Assembly (NCBI RefSeq): GCF_003589595.1
Contig: NW_020653900.1
Location: forward strand, 913,831-977,830
Length of the DNA: 64,000 nucleotides
Origin: Hyposmocoma kahamanoa
Taxonomy: Eukaryota; Arthropoda; Insecta; Lepidoptera; Cosmopterigidae
Direction: 5' to 3'
The notes beneath the pieces were generated by a model. That model was not told the DNA's origin. It saw only the letters and a list, made by a program, of their open reading frames with translations, and did not search any database. A program made the translations under genes and the position numbers. Below, one piece after another: positions 33,541 to 44,967 of this stretch (within the stretch, counting starts at the first letter, position 1; each line of letters starts with the position of its first letter).

Positions 33541-34514
33541 TTTTTTTTCTTCCATGTTACCTCGCTGACCCTGCTACACAGGTAAATAATATAATATTAA
33601 ATATAAAAAAGCACACGAATTTCTAATGTGAAAATCATAAATCCCTAACGGAAAGGTGGGATAATACGCGGCTCAAATTTTAAGTGAAATGGGGTAACAA
33701 ATATGAAAAATGGATTCGTTGCGTCGAACCGCCGCCTGTCATATTTATAACTCAATGCCTATTTTTTAAACCGATGCCAAAAAACTGGAGTAAACAAATA
33801 GTAAATAAGTTATAAGTTAAGTGCTGCAAAGACGTAGGTTCAGAATCCTTGTATAATAGCATATTTAAAATTTCCGAAATCTTAATTTATTATTAATAAA
33901 CAACCATAGATAGGTCATGGATGTATAGATGAAAATAACATCGCTTTTGGACTACCATTTTTCATATACGATTTTGCGATGCTGTTCGGATGAATGTTGT
34001 TGGAGACAATGGTGAGATATCAAGTCGAGGTCTTCGAAATATACGTGAATGTGTTGCTTGTTCGATTTATTGAGTGATTGCTTTAGAATTTTAACCAAAC
34101 ACTCTCGTTTGCTGTTTGTTCGGACTGGATTGGAACAGATTTTACATCCTTTCTAGAATTGGTTACCTACGAGACAGGCTTTGCCTATTGTAGGAGCCAG
34201 TGTAACCGGTTTAGATAAAGTTTAAAAGTACATGTCTTAAATATACGTATTCCATAAGGTGTAATATGTTCCTGTTCCTGTTATCGGTAACTGAACTGTA
34301 TTATTTTTATGTACAAGTAAATTACTTACTTACTTAAATGTAATTCGAGAAGTCGATTGATCTCATTAAAGCTGTGAATTCCACAAAATAATAAAATAAG
34401 TTAGTTAAATAAATAATATTGAGTCTTTGTTAGCGTTGTATATCTGTATGGACACAGAAAAACATTGAGAACACTATTTTTTCGTATTTAAATAGGTACC
34501 TAATTACGTTTTTT
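33541..34514. other. Unassigned stretch
   Basis: No recognised gene or repeat. Confidence 0.4.
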
Positions 34515-34690
34515 TTATAATATCAAGTGATGAGATGAACAAGTCGTTCGCCTGATGGTAAGCTACACTCCTATCCATAACCGTAACCACTCAGAGCTTT
34601 AAATCGCAAAGATCTGAGGGGCATTACCAAGTTGATAAGTCCCATGTGACTGTAATTTCACCAGCTAGTAATCTGTCAAAACGGCCATTA
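34515..34690 (-). repeat. Family A fragment
   Basis: ATATCAAGTGATGAGATGAACAAGTCG through CTGTAATTTCACCAGC. The first third of the family is missing. Confidence 0.75.
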
Positions 34691-34774
34691 TAGTGTGCCG
34701 GCACTGTAGTAGAACAAGCTGGAACTGATTCTAAAAAATAAGAAACAATAAAAGGAGCTAACAAACAACTTTAG

Positions 34775-34840
34775 AAAAATCGCCATCGAATATACAACCA
34801 GGTTTCTGGTTATATACTCGATGCACTTCGCATAATAACG
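34775..34840 (+). repeat. Family G end fragments
   Basis: GAATATACAACCAG is followed closely by TTTCTGGTTATATACTCGATG, so the two family G ends lie almost together, as after internal deletion. Confidence 0.6.
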
Positions 34841-35427
34841 CTGTATGTACAAGTATTAGGTCTACATTCTAGGTTAAGATTGCAAATGGTATCTCAAACA
34901 TGTTCCACTGAATGTAAACTGTTTCGTACATCCAATAAAATGAAATAAAAAAAACTGTAAATTAAGATAATATTAACCATACTAACACGTAGAAACAGCT
35001 GTAAGTAAATAAGTAAAATAATATATAAAGCTATACATAAAAATAAACAAACCACTTTCTAAAGAAATAATTAAACTGGGTCATTTTGAAAGTCATAGCA
35101 GTGGAAAGGCGCTAAGGTCAACACAAATGCTGGAATTGCTCACAAAGCACAGTAGGCCCAAACTGATAATTCTTCTCATAGAAACAATTTGTAATATACC
35201 TCGCCGATTTTCTGACAACAATTATGCCGTGTCATTGCTTGAAAAGTTTATTGTTTCAAAGAAAACTTTCTTTTTTGTCTGGAGAAAAATACATTACACT
35301 TTTTGTATCTCAAAATATAGAAAAGTGTGTGGCTTGGTTACAATGTACTTTCAAATAATTCTTTACTGAGAAAAAATGCGTCTACAGAGTTACGATAAGG
35401 AAGTACCAGTACAGTTCCGTGTGAAAA
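34841..35427. other. Unassigned stretch
   Basis: An 80-codon frame at 35127 has no motif I recognise. Confidence 0.35.
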
Positions 35428-35790
35428 GAAAAGTCCCATGTGACTGTAATTGACTGCCTCCGTGGCCGAACAGTTAACATACTGCGCTACCACGCAGAGG
35501 TTCTGGGTAGCTGGATTCGATTCTTGGGCCGGGAGGAATATTTGTATGGCCTACATTTATTTCTCTCGTGACTTTGGGTGTAATTTGTGGTGGTCTATGT
35601 ATGTGTCCATTGCAACCACGATACAGGGTTTCCCTAGTGCGGGGCTATGAGTTTGAGCGTTATTTATTTATTTAATTTCACCAACACCTTTACCCGTCCA
35701 AACCGGAAAGCAATAATACTTACATTACCGCCCGGTGGCAGAAATAGGTAAGGTGGCAGTACTTTCCTGGTTGTATTCTATTACTAGTAG
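35428..35790 (-). repeat. Family A repeat interrupted by SINE-1
   Basis: CCCATGTGACTGTAATT on the left and AATTTCACCAACACC...GGCAGTACTTTCCTGG on the right are the two halves of one family A copy. They are separated by the SINE at 35452-35672. Confidence 0.85.
35452..35672 (+). mobile_element. SINE-1 copy 4
   Basis: Head GACTGCCTCCGTGGCCGAACAG, a degraded B box (GGATTCGATTCTTGG, with a short insertion before it), body and (TTTA)n tail. TAATT flanks it on both sides and belongs to the interrupted family A sequence. Confidence 0.88.
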
Positions 35791-36129
35791 CTTTCACGTG
35801 ATGCTGGTCACAATTACTGATACTGATTACACTATTGTCCTATGATTTTATCACTTGTTCTATAGGATACCTGACGATGTTTATGACATTCGCATCATAA
35901 CAGGAAGGACAATCCACAAAGGGACCCAGGAATTGCTATTATTTTCTTCCTATTTTCATAAATACGCAATAAAAGTGTTGATTACAATTATAATTGGATA
36001 GAGTATAATAAGAATAATAATAAATAATAGTAAATAAATCATTTATTTGGCATCCAAGGCCCACTTGTAAATACACACAATTTTAACTTAACAACTTCCC
36101 TGTCCGGTGAATTTACAGGCACATTGGAT

Positions 36130-36245
36130 TTATGTCTCAGGGTGACGGGCGCATTGAAAATGCGCAAGCATGGCAACTGTTATGGACAGGCGCCTTGCTT
36201 ACTACTAGGTGCACTTGTCCGTCCCGTCAATTGGTCACATAAAAA
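36130..36245 (+). repeat. Family A, last half with a deletion
   Basis: TTATGTCTCAGGGTGACGGGCGCA, GCAACTGTTATGGACAGGCG and GTCCGTCCCGTCAATTGG in order. Confidence 0.75.
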
Positions 36246-37769
36246 ACAAAAAATTAAGCATTTTGTGCAATATCTCCCTTTCATTGTATTGACGTATCAC
36301 GAGTCAAATTAGGGAATTTTCTGCACGATTACAGCAATAACATAGCAATAAGTATTGCTTTTATAAAAGTATCACCTTTATAGTCCCCTTATAGACGTTA
36401 CGTAATTTACTTCTATTCTTATAGCAGCTGTAATGAAAACAAAAGAAAATAATTAAACAAAAACAGTTTCATATCAATGGCGCGTTGATAATACACCCCA
36501 AAACATACCTTACTTTCTCATGCCTTTAAATTCCCACGTAGTTTTCACTTGAAATAAGCACATAAATAGCTATTCCACACAGATTCCAGACAGACTATTT
36601 CCAGACTACAGAATTAGTACTTACCGTTTTACAAAGTAGGTTGACGGAGATTTGTTTTATGCGCACCACACACGAAATAAATAATATCTCTTTTTATGAA
36701 ATCGTTACACACCGGCTAAAAAGAATAATTACCCTTATTAACGTACTCAGATAATGCCTAAAGAAGGAAATTACCCTTTTATACGATGTCAATATGACAA
36801 TTATATGTTTAGTATCCTTATGAACAGCTCAGATATTGCTTTTATAAGGCTATTGCTCGTGTAAACACCTTTAATATGACAAATATCAGTTACATATACT
36901 TGTTGCCAACGATAATAAAACTTGTATAATAATTATTTGCATGTAATAAACCAACAATATGACATGTATAAGGTTTCAGCACTTAGAATTTGTGCCCAAA
37001 TCCATACTTATGAACGATGATATGGCTTTTAAAAGAACACATTTTTAGGCTTTTTAAACCTATGTATGTCAAATTTTTGTTAGTTAGGTAATTAATCCTA
37101 CCTGAAGTCGAACCCGGTACTTCCTTACCAAGCGCTCGACCGTCCACAGAGGTCGTCATATATAACTAAACTCTCTTAAATGGATTTATAAAGCACAATA
37201 AGCGATAATATTCAGCTCTTGAGAATTAAGCCTAAGCTACATGTGCCTACGTCGTCGTAGACAAAAGGTTGCTACGGCGTAGGCTTCATTGTAGACCGAA
37301 AGCATAATATATTATTCTGCTGGTAATATATACAATTTCTATCTATATATTTATACCTACTCGTTGAATGAGATAGTAAACAGGTTAAACTATCAAGATG
37401 TTATGTTGAGCCACGTTTGCATAACTTTGTAATTTAATATCTAAATAAATAAATCACTAACTTCTATGAATTATAGTTTTTAACATTTTGTGTACAGACG
37501 ATAGCACCTCAAGATACATACTGACCGATCTTGTACCATTGAAATGGAGGCGACATTCGAATAAAAGTTTATACCTTGATACACATCAACTACACAATTG
37601 ACTATACATATTATTTAGTATTCCAATATTTATTAACAGATTTTTTTCTTTTATTGTTTTGACGTGACATACTAATATTGACCTAAATGATTATCACCGT
37701 GTATAAATTATTAAGGTCTGGTAATTGGTGTGGTTGTCTCGCACATTACTTTTACTTAAATTTTATTTT
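36246..37769. other. Unassigned stretch
   Basis: About 1.5 kb, AT-rich. A possible degraded tRNA-like patch lies at 37100-37160 (inverted GAAGTCGAACCCGG). No gene seen. Confidence 0.4.
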
Positions 37770-37958
37770 TATTTTGCCGAATTATAATAAACAATTACTA
37801 AAGCTAGTATTTCCCGAAAAGTACAATTTGGGGCTATTCAAGGCTAGAGTGAATAGGCATTTTTTAGGCAAACGCGTCCCATCGTCGGTCACATCGTCGC
37901 TTAACATCAGGTGAGATTGTGGCCAAGCGTGTGTCTATTATATATTAAAAAAAAAAAA
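37687..37958 (+). pseudogene. LINE ORF2 C-terminus with 3' tail
   Basis: The frame ends in FPEKYNLGLFKARVNRHFLG, then KRVPSSVTSSLNIR and a stop at 37914. Downstream, GATTGTGGCCAAGCGTGTGTCTA leads to an A-rich tail (37947-37958). The YNLxLFKARVNRHxLG block and this 3' sequence are typical of an abundant lepidopteran LINE. Everything upstream of roughly 37780 looks non-homologous, so only the last 45 or so codons are real remnant. Confidence 0.65.
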
Positions 37959-38485
37959 GAAGAATTGTGTCGTAAATATCAAATAGTAATAATCAGTAAA
38001 ATTTTTCAGGGACAAAATAAACAACCGAAAATATTTACGTAAAGACGCAATTCGCACTTGTCCCATCCCGCACGCAGAACAATGATGACGATGACCGCCG
38101 CACACCAATGCCATAAGTCGAAAACAGTGCGGTGAGTGCCCAAGTTAACAATATACGACGTTCTCTTTTTGAACCTCAACACGGTTCTGTGTACAGAGCT
38201 ACCATGAAATTTTTCTCTTCAGTAACGAATACAAGACAATAGAATTTTGCTTTATTTAGAACCAATAATGTTCTTAGAACTAAAAAGAGCGCCTTTATAA
38301 TGACGTTTATGAAATTGAAAGATAATAAAATAATAAACTATAATTGAAAGATTAAAGTGCAGTTAATGACTATTAAAATGTGCAATATTTAAAATATTGA
38401 AGTGTACGAATTTTTAAATGACAAATCCGTAATTTAATTGTCAAATGTTTGACATTTGTATATTTAGGAAATTAAACTATTTTTA

Positions 38486-38712
38486 AACGACTTCAAAAAA
38501 AGAGGAAGTTCTCAATTCGAATGTGTTTTTAATGTATGTATGTTACGCAATAACTCCGGCATTTGTGAACCGATTTTAATGATTCTTTTTTTGTTGGAAA
38601 GAGGGTACCTCAGAAGTGGTCTCATTTTAATTTGAAGAAAATACTCGACCTCTAAGGGTGGTAAACTAGGGGATGAATGATTTTTGAGCTCGGTTTTTTT
38701 AGTACTCTGTAA
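38486..38712 (-). repeat. Family D repeat, partial
   Basis: AACGACTTCAAAAAAAGAGG, ATGTATGTTACGCAATAACTCCGGCATTTGTGAACC, GTTGGAAAGAGGGTACC and GGTGGTAAACTAGGGGATGAAT, ending in the GTTTTTTTAGTACTCTGTAATGAGG side. Confidence 0.8.
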
Positions 38713-38726
38713 TGAGGTTAGGTTAT

Positions 38727-38800
38727 TCCGGATTTAAAACGCGTATATTTGTTTTTTCAAACAAACCATGATTTCGGGCCCTATACAGGTCCCATGGTCA
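38727..38800 (-). repeat. Repeat shared with 63.1 kb
   Basis: Minus strand CGTGACCATGGGACCTGTATAGGGCCCGAAAxx, then AACAAATATACGCG. The same order occurs on the plus strand at 63124-63197. It looks like part of a retroelement end. The class is not certain. Confidence 0.65.
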
Positions 38801-38811
38801 CGGTTGACAAC

Positions 38812-39009
38812 TTTTTTTTTTTTTTTCGGTTTTTTTTGACGGGGGGGAAATCTTTATGGATACCCCTGAGCCCAGGGAGACTCAGGGGTTATGTGGGGAC
38901 TCTCCCTCCAGACTGGGCCTACCCCACTAAACCCCCCCCCGGGTTTCCCTCTCGCCGGTTGAGTCGGCGCCGTGGGGTCGGTGACCATTCACCACGACGC
39001 CGCCCAGAT
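38812..39009 (-). mobile_element. Short retroposon with poly(A) and 10-bp duplication
   Basis: GGTTGACAAC stands at 38802-38811 and 39010-39019. The insert begins with a T run (the poly(A) on the minus strand). The rest is GC-rich: GGGGGGGTTTAGTGGGGTAGGCC, AGTCCCCACATAACCCCTGAG and GGGTATCCATAAAGATTTCCCCCC on the minus strand. I associate this with the 3' region of a lepidopteran LINE. The 5' end is truncated and nothing is encoded. Confidence 0.88.
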
Positions 39010-39448
39010 GGTTGACAACCTGCTCCACTGCTACTACGTTATAAAGTTTCATGTTCAATTGACTCGTATCAATTCATAAATAAATTGGAAACATCCGTAA
39101 TTTCGGAGTTCAACATTTATCCATTACATTACTAGTAAATAGTTATACAAATCTATAGCTATGGTATCTTTGACTAGAAGAGTTAACCGAAAATTTAATC
39201 AAAAGCACACGCCTCTCAATGGACTCCACTTTTTAAGGTATTTGAAATTAAAACGTAATATTTTTGCCGAGAATTCGTTATGTTTTGGTTGATATTGGGA
39301 TTTGGTATTAAATTGCGGAGTGGAAAAAAAGATTGCTTTCATGTTTTGATTGCTAACGAAATTGGTTGATTCGTAGTCGTATTTTTTTTAATATAAACTC
39401 TGACACCTCATTAAATGATTAGCTACTAGTTTCTTACTATGTTATTAG

Positions 39449-39735
39449 TAGCAGTAGAGCTCCTTGTGAAAGTATACGTCCAAGGAAGTACCTCACCTAT
39501 TTCTGCCGCTAAGCAGTAATGTCGGCATAACGTGGCTTGGAAGGGTAAGTAAGAGTGTTGGCGAAGTTACAGGCACATGGGACTTGTCAACTTATGTCTC
39601 AGATTGACGGGCGTAACGTTAGTGCCCCTAAGATCTTTGCGATTTAAAGTTCTGAGAGGCACTGCAAATGTTTTGGATAGGCGTTTTGTTTACCACCAGG
39701 TGCACGACTTGTTTGTCATGTCACTTATTATATAG
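39449..39735 (+). repeat. Family A repeat, full length
   Basis: From AGTAGCAGTAGAGCTCCTTGTGAAAG to GCACGACTTGTTTGTCATGTCACTTATTATA. A useful reference copy for the family's full extent. Confidence 0.85.
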
Positions 39736-39834
39736 ATATGGGGAATACTGCAATCCGTTATTATTATTTAGTACGTTTTAATGACCAAATCACCAATATA
39801 ATATATTGGTGATTATCATCAAACGCGTAACGAA

Positions 39835-40075
39835 CCTTAAGTGGCGGTCAGGTCACGTTGCTAGAAAGCATGGTTCCTGGTGTAAGGCGGCCCTTGAATA
39901 GCGACCTTGGGGAGACAAACGCCCCAGAGGGAGACCGCAGATACGTTGGAAGGATGATAAAGAAAGTGGCGGGATTGAATTAGATACAGGTGGCACAGAA
40001 CCGACAGAACTGGCAGAAATTGAAGGAGGTCTACCCCGATATGGGTGAGAGCGGCTAGAAAGAAGAAGAAGTCAT
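39835..40075 (+). pseudogene. LINE ORF2 C-terminal remnant (RTE-like)
   Basis: Spread over all three frames by indels: GHVARKHGSWCKAALE, then RPWGDKRPRGRPQIRWKDD, then VAGLN/IQVAQNRQNWQKLKE and YPDMGESG. This is the familiar end of an endonuclease-reverse-transcriptase LINE (GHVAR...W...RP..GKR..GRP..RW.DD....AG..W...A.....W). At least three frame changes and stops show it is long dead. Confidence 0.7.
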
Positions 40076-40137
40076 TTCAATAAACATGGGGGTTTAGTGT
40101 TTTTTCCCTTATAGTTTGCTGTGTCTGACGAAAATTA

Positions 40138-40260
40138 AAACATGTCAAGTCCCCAACGCGCATTGGGCAGCGTGGCAGAATACGGCTTAAGTCTCTCCTT
40201 AGAGCAGATCCATTCCCAGCAGCGGGATGACTAATGGGTTGACAATGATGATGATTTAGT
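40138..40260 (+). repeat. 3' UTR of the RTE-like LINE
   Basis: CAAGTCCCCAACGCGCATTGGGCAGCG, CCCAGCAGCGGGATGACTAATGGGTTGA and a (GAT)n-type end. These follow the preceding remnant in the order usual for this element. Confidence 0.65.
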
Positions 40261-40334
40261 ATTTAAATCACCGTCACTTATTAATTTTACACTCATTCAC
40301 TGTACAATAATTACGCAATTGCGACATGGCGATG

Positions 40335-40712
40335 ATTTTTCTTACAAAACGTGGCTTACGATCATTCAGATGTGCATGCAACACTTATTCAGCACTTATC
40401 GCGTAACCTTGGGCGAGTGACGGAGCCCTGTCTTAACTACAAACAGTAGTTCAATTGCAGCAGGGTAAAAAGGGCTGATGTGCCAAGTATTCCCAGCATG
40501 CCGCTAACGATGGAGGAGGAATTGTGATCCCCTCAAAGGTGGGTCCGCGGGGGGAACAACCGCAGACGGGGCCGTGGATTGTAGACCACGTGGCCACAGT
40601 CCCGTCCCATCAGTGGTATGGGAATATTCGGGGGTTTTTAGTGAGTACATGGCCACCGCGCCCTCCCGTGACGCGATGGCATCCATGATGGATTTTGACC
40701 CGGAAAAAAAAG
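40335..40712 (+). mobile_element. GC-rich retroelement fragment
   Basis: AACCTTGGGCGAGTGACGGAGCCCTG, GGTGGGTCCGCGGGGGGAAC, GTTTTTAGTGAGTACATGG and an A-run (AAAAAAAAGG) near 40709. The order suggests a LINE 3' region ending in poly(A). The small open frames on both strands (40504-40765) match no domain I know. Confidence 0.55.
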
Positions 40713-41033
40713 GAGATATACGTGTACACAACAATATAAATGTTAAAGGAAATGAGAATAGATGAACTTAACCTAAACGTCGTTTGAAGGTGCAGGTGTA
40801 CCGGTTAGGTTCTCGGGTTAGATAAAAGTTTAGGAAACAGGTACCATGACTGGGTATTACAGTATATTTATACAAATGTTGTATATGCCCGTAACAATAT
40901 ACATAATTTCATTAAGAAAGAAGATACAATATTAACCATGAGCTAATTTATTTATTTATTTATTTTCAGGTTACATAAGATCGATAAAACACATACCTTA
41001 TAGACTAACATACATAATAATATAATAAAAACC

Positions 41034-41285
41034 ATTTATTTATTTATTTACAAGTACGAACCGCGACGTGTGACGCAACGTGGGTGTCAAATAACCGTCC
41101 TCGGAAACGCCTTCCGGAGTACGGAGCATGACACCCTTTGGCCAAAAGTTCTCCTTCATGAAGATTGACAGATGTTGAGCTGGTACTCTCACCACAAATG
41201 CCGAGGCGTCAACGTGCTTACGAGTGACATCTCCGTCTGAAAAACTGCCGATAGATACGTTTTGCGCCCCGCGACAAGTATTCAC
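41034..41285 (-). pseudogene. LINE ORF1 C-terminal domain fragment
   Basis: Minus-strand frame contains DGDVTRKHVDASAFVVRVPA, then QHLSIFMKENFWPKGVM, and ends beyond THS-type sequence. The FVVRVPxxHLxxFMxExFWPKGV block is the same ORF1 C-terminal domain as at 5.4-5.7 kb. After KGV the frame departs from the arginine-rich RRFRGRL end, which points to a frameshift. A (TAAA)n-type tract at 41033-41052 lies at its 3' side. Confidence 0.65.
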
Positions 41286-41384
41286 GTCTAATGCCAGGTG
41301 ACTTACTTACAGAAGCTGCACTACTAAGTAACGCAACTGGTGTTATCCGAGGCCTACTATTTGTAACGGTCTCATTTAACCAAG

Positions 41385-41862
41385 GTAAACGAGTCTTTTA
41401 TGGGAAACTGTATACTTTTTTACAATAACATTCCGGAGCAAATATTAAGTCTCATTTCCCAAATTAAAGCTTACATTAAAAGTATCTTAATTGAAAAGTC
41501 ATAGTCATAGTCAAGTCACACACTTATTTTTAATTTCACTGGCGATTTATGTGGCTTGGGCGTAGCACGGATTAGGACGAGAAAGGTAAGGAGGTGCGAG
41601 CTCAGACAAACTGACCCTGGCGTTACCAAAGACTACGCGTTAGATAAAGATGTATGGAAAGACGACAGGGTCTACATTCCACACAAAATCGATTTAAATT
41701 GTATCCCATAGCATTTAAGTTTATTTGAAACTAGCAATCAGTAGAGTTCTCGCTCGTTCTTCTCAGGGAAGTCCGCACAGTGAACGAGCAGTACTTAAGA
41801 AATAACATTTTCAAGTGTAATTTATTTTGCCTATGGAATAAATGATTCTTGGACTTCGTTTA
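41385..41862 (+). pseudogene. Jockey/Daphne-like LINE 3' end, interrupted
   Basis: ESFMGNCILFYNNIPEQILS and IKAYIKSILIEKS are followed by about 140 bp of foreign sequence. Then LDKDVWKDD, the 3' UTR and CTATGGAATAAATGATTC follow. The first part continues further upstream in the protein than the 8.8- and 18.1-kb copies. The (TTTGAC)n tail is eroded. Confidence 0.65.
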
Positions 41863-42182
41863 CATTGGTATCGGCGCGAATACTTTATATTTCAAATCCC
41901 CAGATTCCTAATACTCTAAGTCAACAGAATGGAGATTGCTTACGTAAATATCAACGTGTATAATTACACAGTATTAGAATACCCGGCTAACGAGGGTTGT
42001 CACTAATCATTTGCAATATTCAGTAGCAACGAGTATTTCAGTTTTAGTCGTAGATATAATATTCAACAATTTGCTTTTAGATAAACTTTGTAAATACACA
42101 CTCACTTGATAGATTGGTTGGATGGATTTGTAAACGCGCCTCAAATTGTAATATTGATTTTATTCAATACCATGATGTTTTG

Positions 42183-42297
42183 CTACCATCATTAACCCAT
42201 TTATACGTCCTACTGTTGAGCACGGGTCTCCTCTCAGCCATAGTCCGCCACACTGGCTCAATGACTTGGCACGTCTTCCGGGGGTTGTGAAGGGTTA
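42183..42297 (+). repeat. Dispersed repeat (CATTAACCCATTTATACG type)
   Basis: ACGTCCTACTGTTGAGCACGGGTCTCCTCTCAG and TGGCACGTCTTCCGGGGGTTGTGAAGG. Similar sequence at 42903-42990 and 55955-56045. I know this consensus as a common lepidopteran repeat near LINE 3' ends. Confidence 0.6.
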
Positions 42298-42590
42298 TAG
42301 TAGCAGCAGAGCTCCTTGTGAAAGAGTTCGTCCAGGAAGTACTGCCACCTTACCTATTTCTGCTGCCAAGCAGTGATGTCAGCATTACTACGTTCCAGTT
42401 TTGAAGGGCAAGGGTGCTGGTGAAATTACAGGCACATGGGACTTTCAACTTACGTCTCAGGGTGATGGGCGCAGTGGCAGTGCCCCTAAGATCAGCGATT
42501 TATAGCTCTGAGTGGCATTGCAACTGTTATGGATAGGCGTGGAGCGTACCACTAGGTGCAGGACTTGTACGTCCAGTCATTCGGTATTGT
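42298..42590 (+). repeat. Family A repeat, full length
   Basis: From GTAGCAGCAGAGCTCCTTGTGAAAGAG to GACTTGTACGTCCAGTCATTCGGTATTGTAAAAA. All blocks are present with few changes. Confidence 0.87.
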
Positions 42591-42902
42591 AAAAAGAAAT
42601 ACCTTCTTCGAAGCGTTGGTTGCTTTGTGATGCTGCGTAGTAATTCACGAGCAAATTGGTACGTCGAAATAACGCATTGAGAGAACTCAACGCCTGTGTG
42701 GCATCTCTGTAAATCATTTGTAACTGACGCAACTTCCGTGGAGCTCATAGAACGTGTTCTGCGCAGAATGTAGCTAATAAAAACAACCTAACCTAACCTA
42801 ATTGATAAACCAGTCACATGGTACACATGCTGTCTGTTATCTTCCAGAAGCAATCGCAATAGCAATCGAAAATAAGTAAGTAACTTATTTTCGATTGCTA
42901 CA

Positions 42903-42990
42903 CATCAACCCTTTTATACGCCCTACTGCTGGTCACGGGTCTCCTTTCAGGCGAGGCTTTAGGTTACAGTCCGGAGCGCTGATTTAATGC
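42903..42990 (+). repeat. Dispersed repeat (CATTAACCCATTTATACG type)
   Basis: CATCAACCCTTTTATACGCCCTACTGCTGGTCACGGGTCTCCTTTCAGGCGAGG. Second copy of the 42.2-kb repeat. Confidence 0.6.
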
Positions 42991-42997
42991 GGGTTAT

Positions 42998-43510
42998 ATA
43001 AATATAGGGAGTACGTAATCAGAAATAGAGACGAAATGTTATTTAATTTGTTTGAAAACTATTCTGCCATATCATTACTGGGACAACTGCGCTCCGATTG
43101 ACTAGCCCGAATTCGAAACAATTGACGGGTGTCGTCAATGGGTGTCGTCAACTGTTTCACTTCAAATCGACCAGTTAACTTGAGCTTTACCATAATGGAC
43201 GAAAATTGCAAAATTACATATTTCATTACCGATGAAATGTGATTCCGTTTGTTTAGTAATTAGATGTTTTGCTGTTTTTCCCACACCACTGTATAGAACA
43301 GCACGGCATTGTTAGAGATATTATCTTTATTACAATAAATACAGAATATTTTTTGGAATATACGGAGACGTACACCTAGGTCAATAGTTGGCCTGTCTAT
43401 ATTTCAGTGCAAACGAGAGTTGATATTTATAAGAGCTGTATCGTTAATGTGTTGCCAGGAATATATGGCCCTTATTTCGTCTCTATTTCTGGTTATATAC
43501 TCGATGATAC
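42998..43510 (+). mobile_element. Family G element, second long copy
   Basis: Left end GTAATCAGAAATAGAGACGAAATG and inverted right end TTTCGTCTCTATTTCTGGTTATATACTCGATG. Contains the interior missing from the 10.6-kb copy (TACCGATGAAATGTGATTCCG...CACACCACTG) and a tandem GGGTGTCGTCAA(T/C) duplication near 43127. Confidence 0.75.
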
Positions 43511-43554
43511 ATATATATTAATTAAATTATTATTATACTATATGTTAAATAAAA

Positions 43555-43650
43555 TTCCGAGATACTCAGTGGTATGAGCCTGTATTCAAATCCACGGCCT
43601 CTGCTTGAGAAGCGATAAGTCAATCTATTAGGCTACCACGATTTTTACTA
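43555..43650 (-). repeat. tRNA-like sequence
   Basis: Minus strand: GTGGTAGCCTAATAGATTGACTTATCGCTTC...GTGGATTTGAATACAGGCTCATACCAC. A-box-like and B-box-like words are spaced as in tRNA-derived SINEs. No intact cloverleaf. Confidence 0.5.
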
Positions 43651-43919
43651 TTACCATGCCATTGTAATAATTATTTATTACACAAGTAAATAGCATGGAA
43701 AATTACAAGTTACAAAGGACATATACAAAGGTGAGCTTAGCTCTAGAAGAGATCTCTTCCAGCCGACACTAGCCGTGGTGAATACACTAAGTCTGCGAGA
43801 CATTATTGTGCACTACATTTATTAAAGTTCAAATGTGACGACATTATTAATATGGCAGTAATATACCTACACAAACATTACATATATATATAATTACAAA
43901 TTCATTTGATTATTTGTAA

Positions 43920-44030
43920 ATTTTTTTTATGAAAAGATCCAACACTAAGAAAAATTTCTTCGATCTGACAGGATTCGAACCTGAGTCTTTGATGGCAATC
44001 TAGAGCAGCAATCTGCAACTTTAAATCTCA
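43920..44030 (-). repeat. SINE-2 fragment
   Basis: AAGATCCAACACTAAGAAAAATTTCTTCGATCTGACAGGATTCGAACCTGAG, the B-box half of SINE-2 inverted. Confidence 0.6.
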
Positions 44031-44060
44031 AAGACCTGAAAGGCTCTGCCACTACGCCTG

Positions 44061-44445
44061 TCAGAGCTACTTATTAAAGAGTTTGTCCAGAGAAGTGCCG
44101 CTGCCTGACCTATTTCTGCAGCTCAAGAGTATTGTGAGTATTATCGTATCCCGGTTTATTTGCGACAAAACTCTAAGTGGCACTGCAACTGTTGTCAACA
44201 GGCGTGTCGCTTATCACCAGGCGCACGACTTGTTCATTCCGCAGCTTGGTATCATAAAAACAAATGTTTCAGGAAATGCCTCCTAGTTAATTTCGTATTT
44301 TTATAAGCGACACGTCCGTCCATAACAGTTGTAGTGAATCTCAGAGTTTTAAATCACACAGATCTGTGGGGCACTGCACCCGTCACCCTGACACATAAAT
44401 TGACAAGCCCCACGGGCCTGTAATTTCACCAGCACCTTTAGGCCA
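44061..44445. repeat. Family A inverted dimer, copy 1
   Basis: A plus-strand family A copy (44061-44265) runs through CTTGGTATCATAAAAACAAATGTTTCAGGAAATGC and is followed by a minus-strand copy (about 44306-44445). The same junction words are present at 59.9 kb. Confidence 0.8.
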
Positions 44446-44548
44446 CTATTATAATTTGAAAAAGTTTGACGAAACTTGAAATTAAGACATTTGAAGACAC
44501 GAACGAATTCTTTTAACTATGATTTTGCCATTGTTCTTTCCTCATTAC

Positions 44549-44834
44549 CATTGACTTACAATTATATGGACGTCGGGTCCGCGCTTAAAAGTGTCCGAAC
44601 TTATAGGGCGTTAAAATCGTATACAGAGCGTCATTCACGCTCTAGTCTTCGTTTGTTCGACTGACAGCGAAGCAAGCAAAATTAGACAGTACTGCGATGA
44701 CATTACAATTTAAATTCAACGTTTTAGCTTTTTCATATTCCTTTACATGTCACTACGTTTAAATAGGTTGACTTGGGACATTTTTTTCGTGGTTTTTGTA
44801 TTAGACCCGTCGTCCATTTATTTGTAAGTCAATG
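44549..44834 (-). mobile_element. MITE-1 copy 3
   Basis: 286 bp. Flanks CTCATTAC (44541-44548) and CTCGTTAC (44835-44842) are an 8-bp target duplication with one substitution. Confidence 0.92.
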
Positions 44835-44967
44835 CTCGTTACATACATTTTGAGTCAGTGCTGGTAGTATTAGGTATGCCAACGGTTCACATCTCTGTGG
44901 CGGCATGCAACTTTAATTTCTAAGTCACGTAAATTTGTGAATAATTTTAGTAACAATACCTCTAAAT

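Noticed and set aside
37100..37160. Inverted tRNA-like patch
   Set aside because: Only a B-box-like word (CCGGGTTCGACTTC on the minus strand) with no A box at the right distance.
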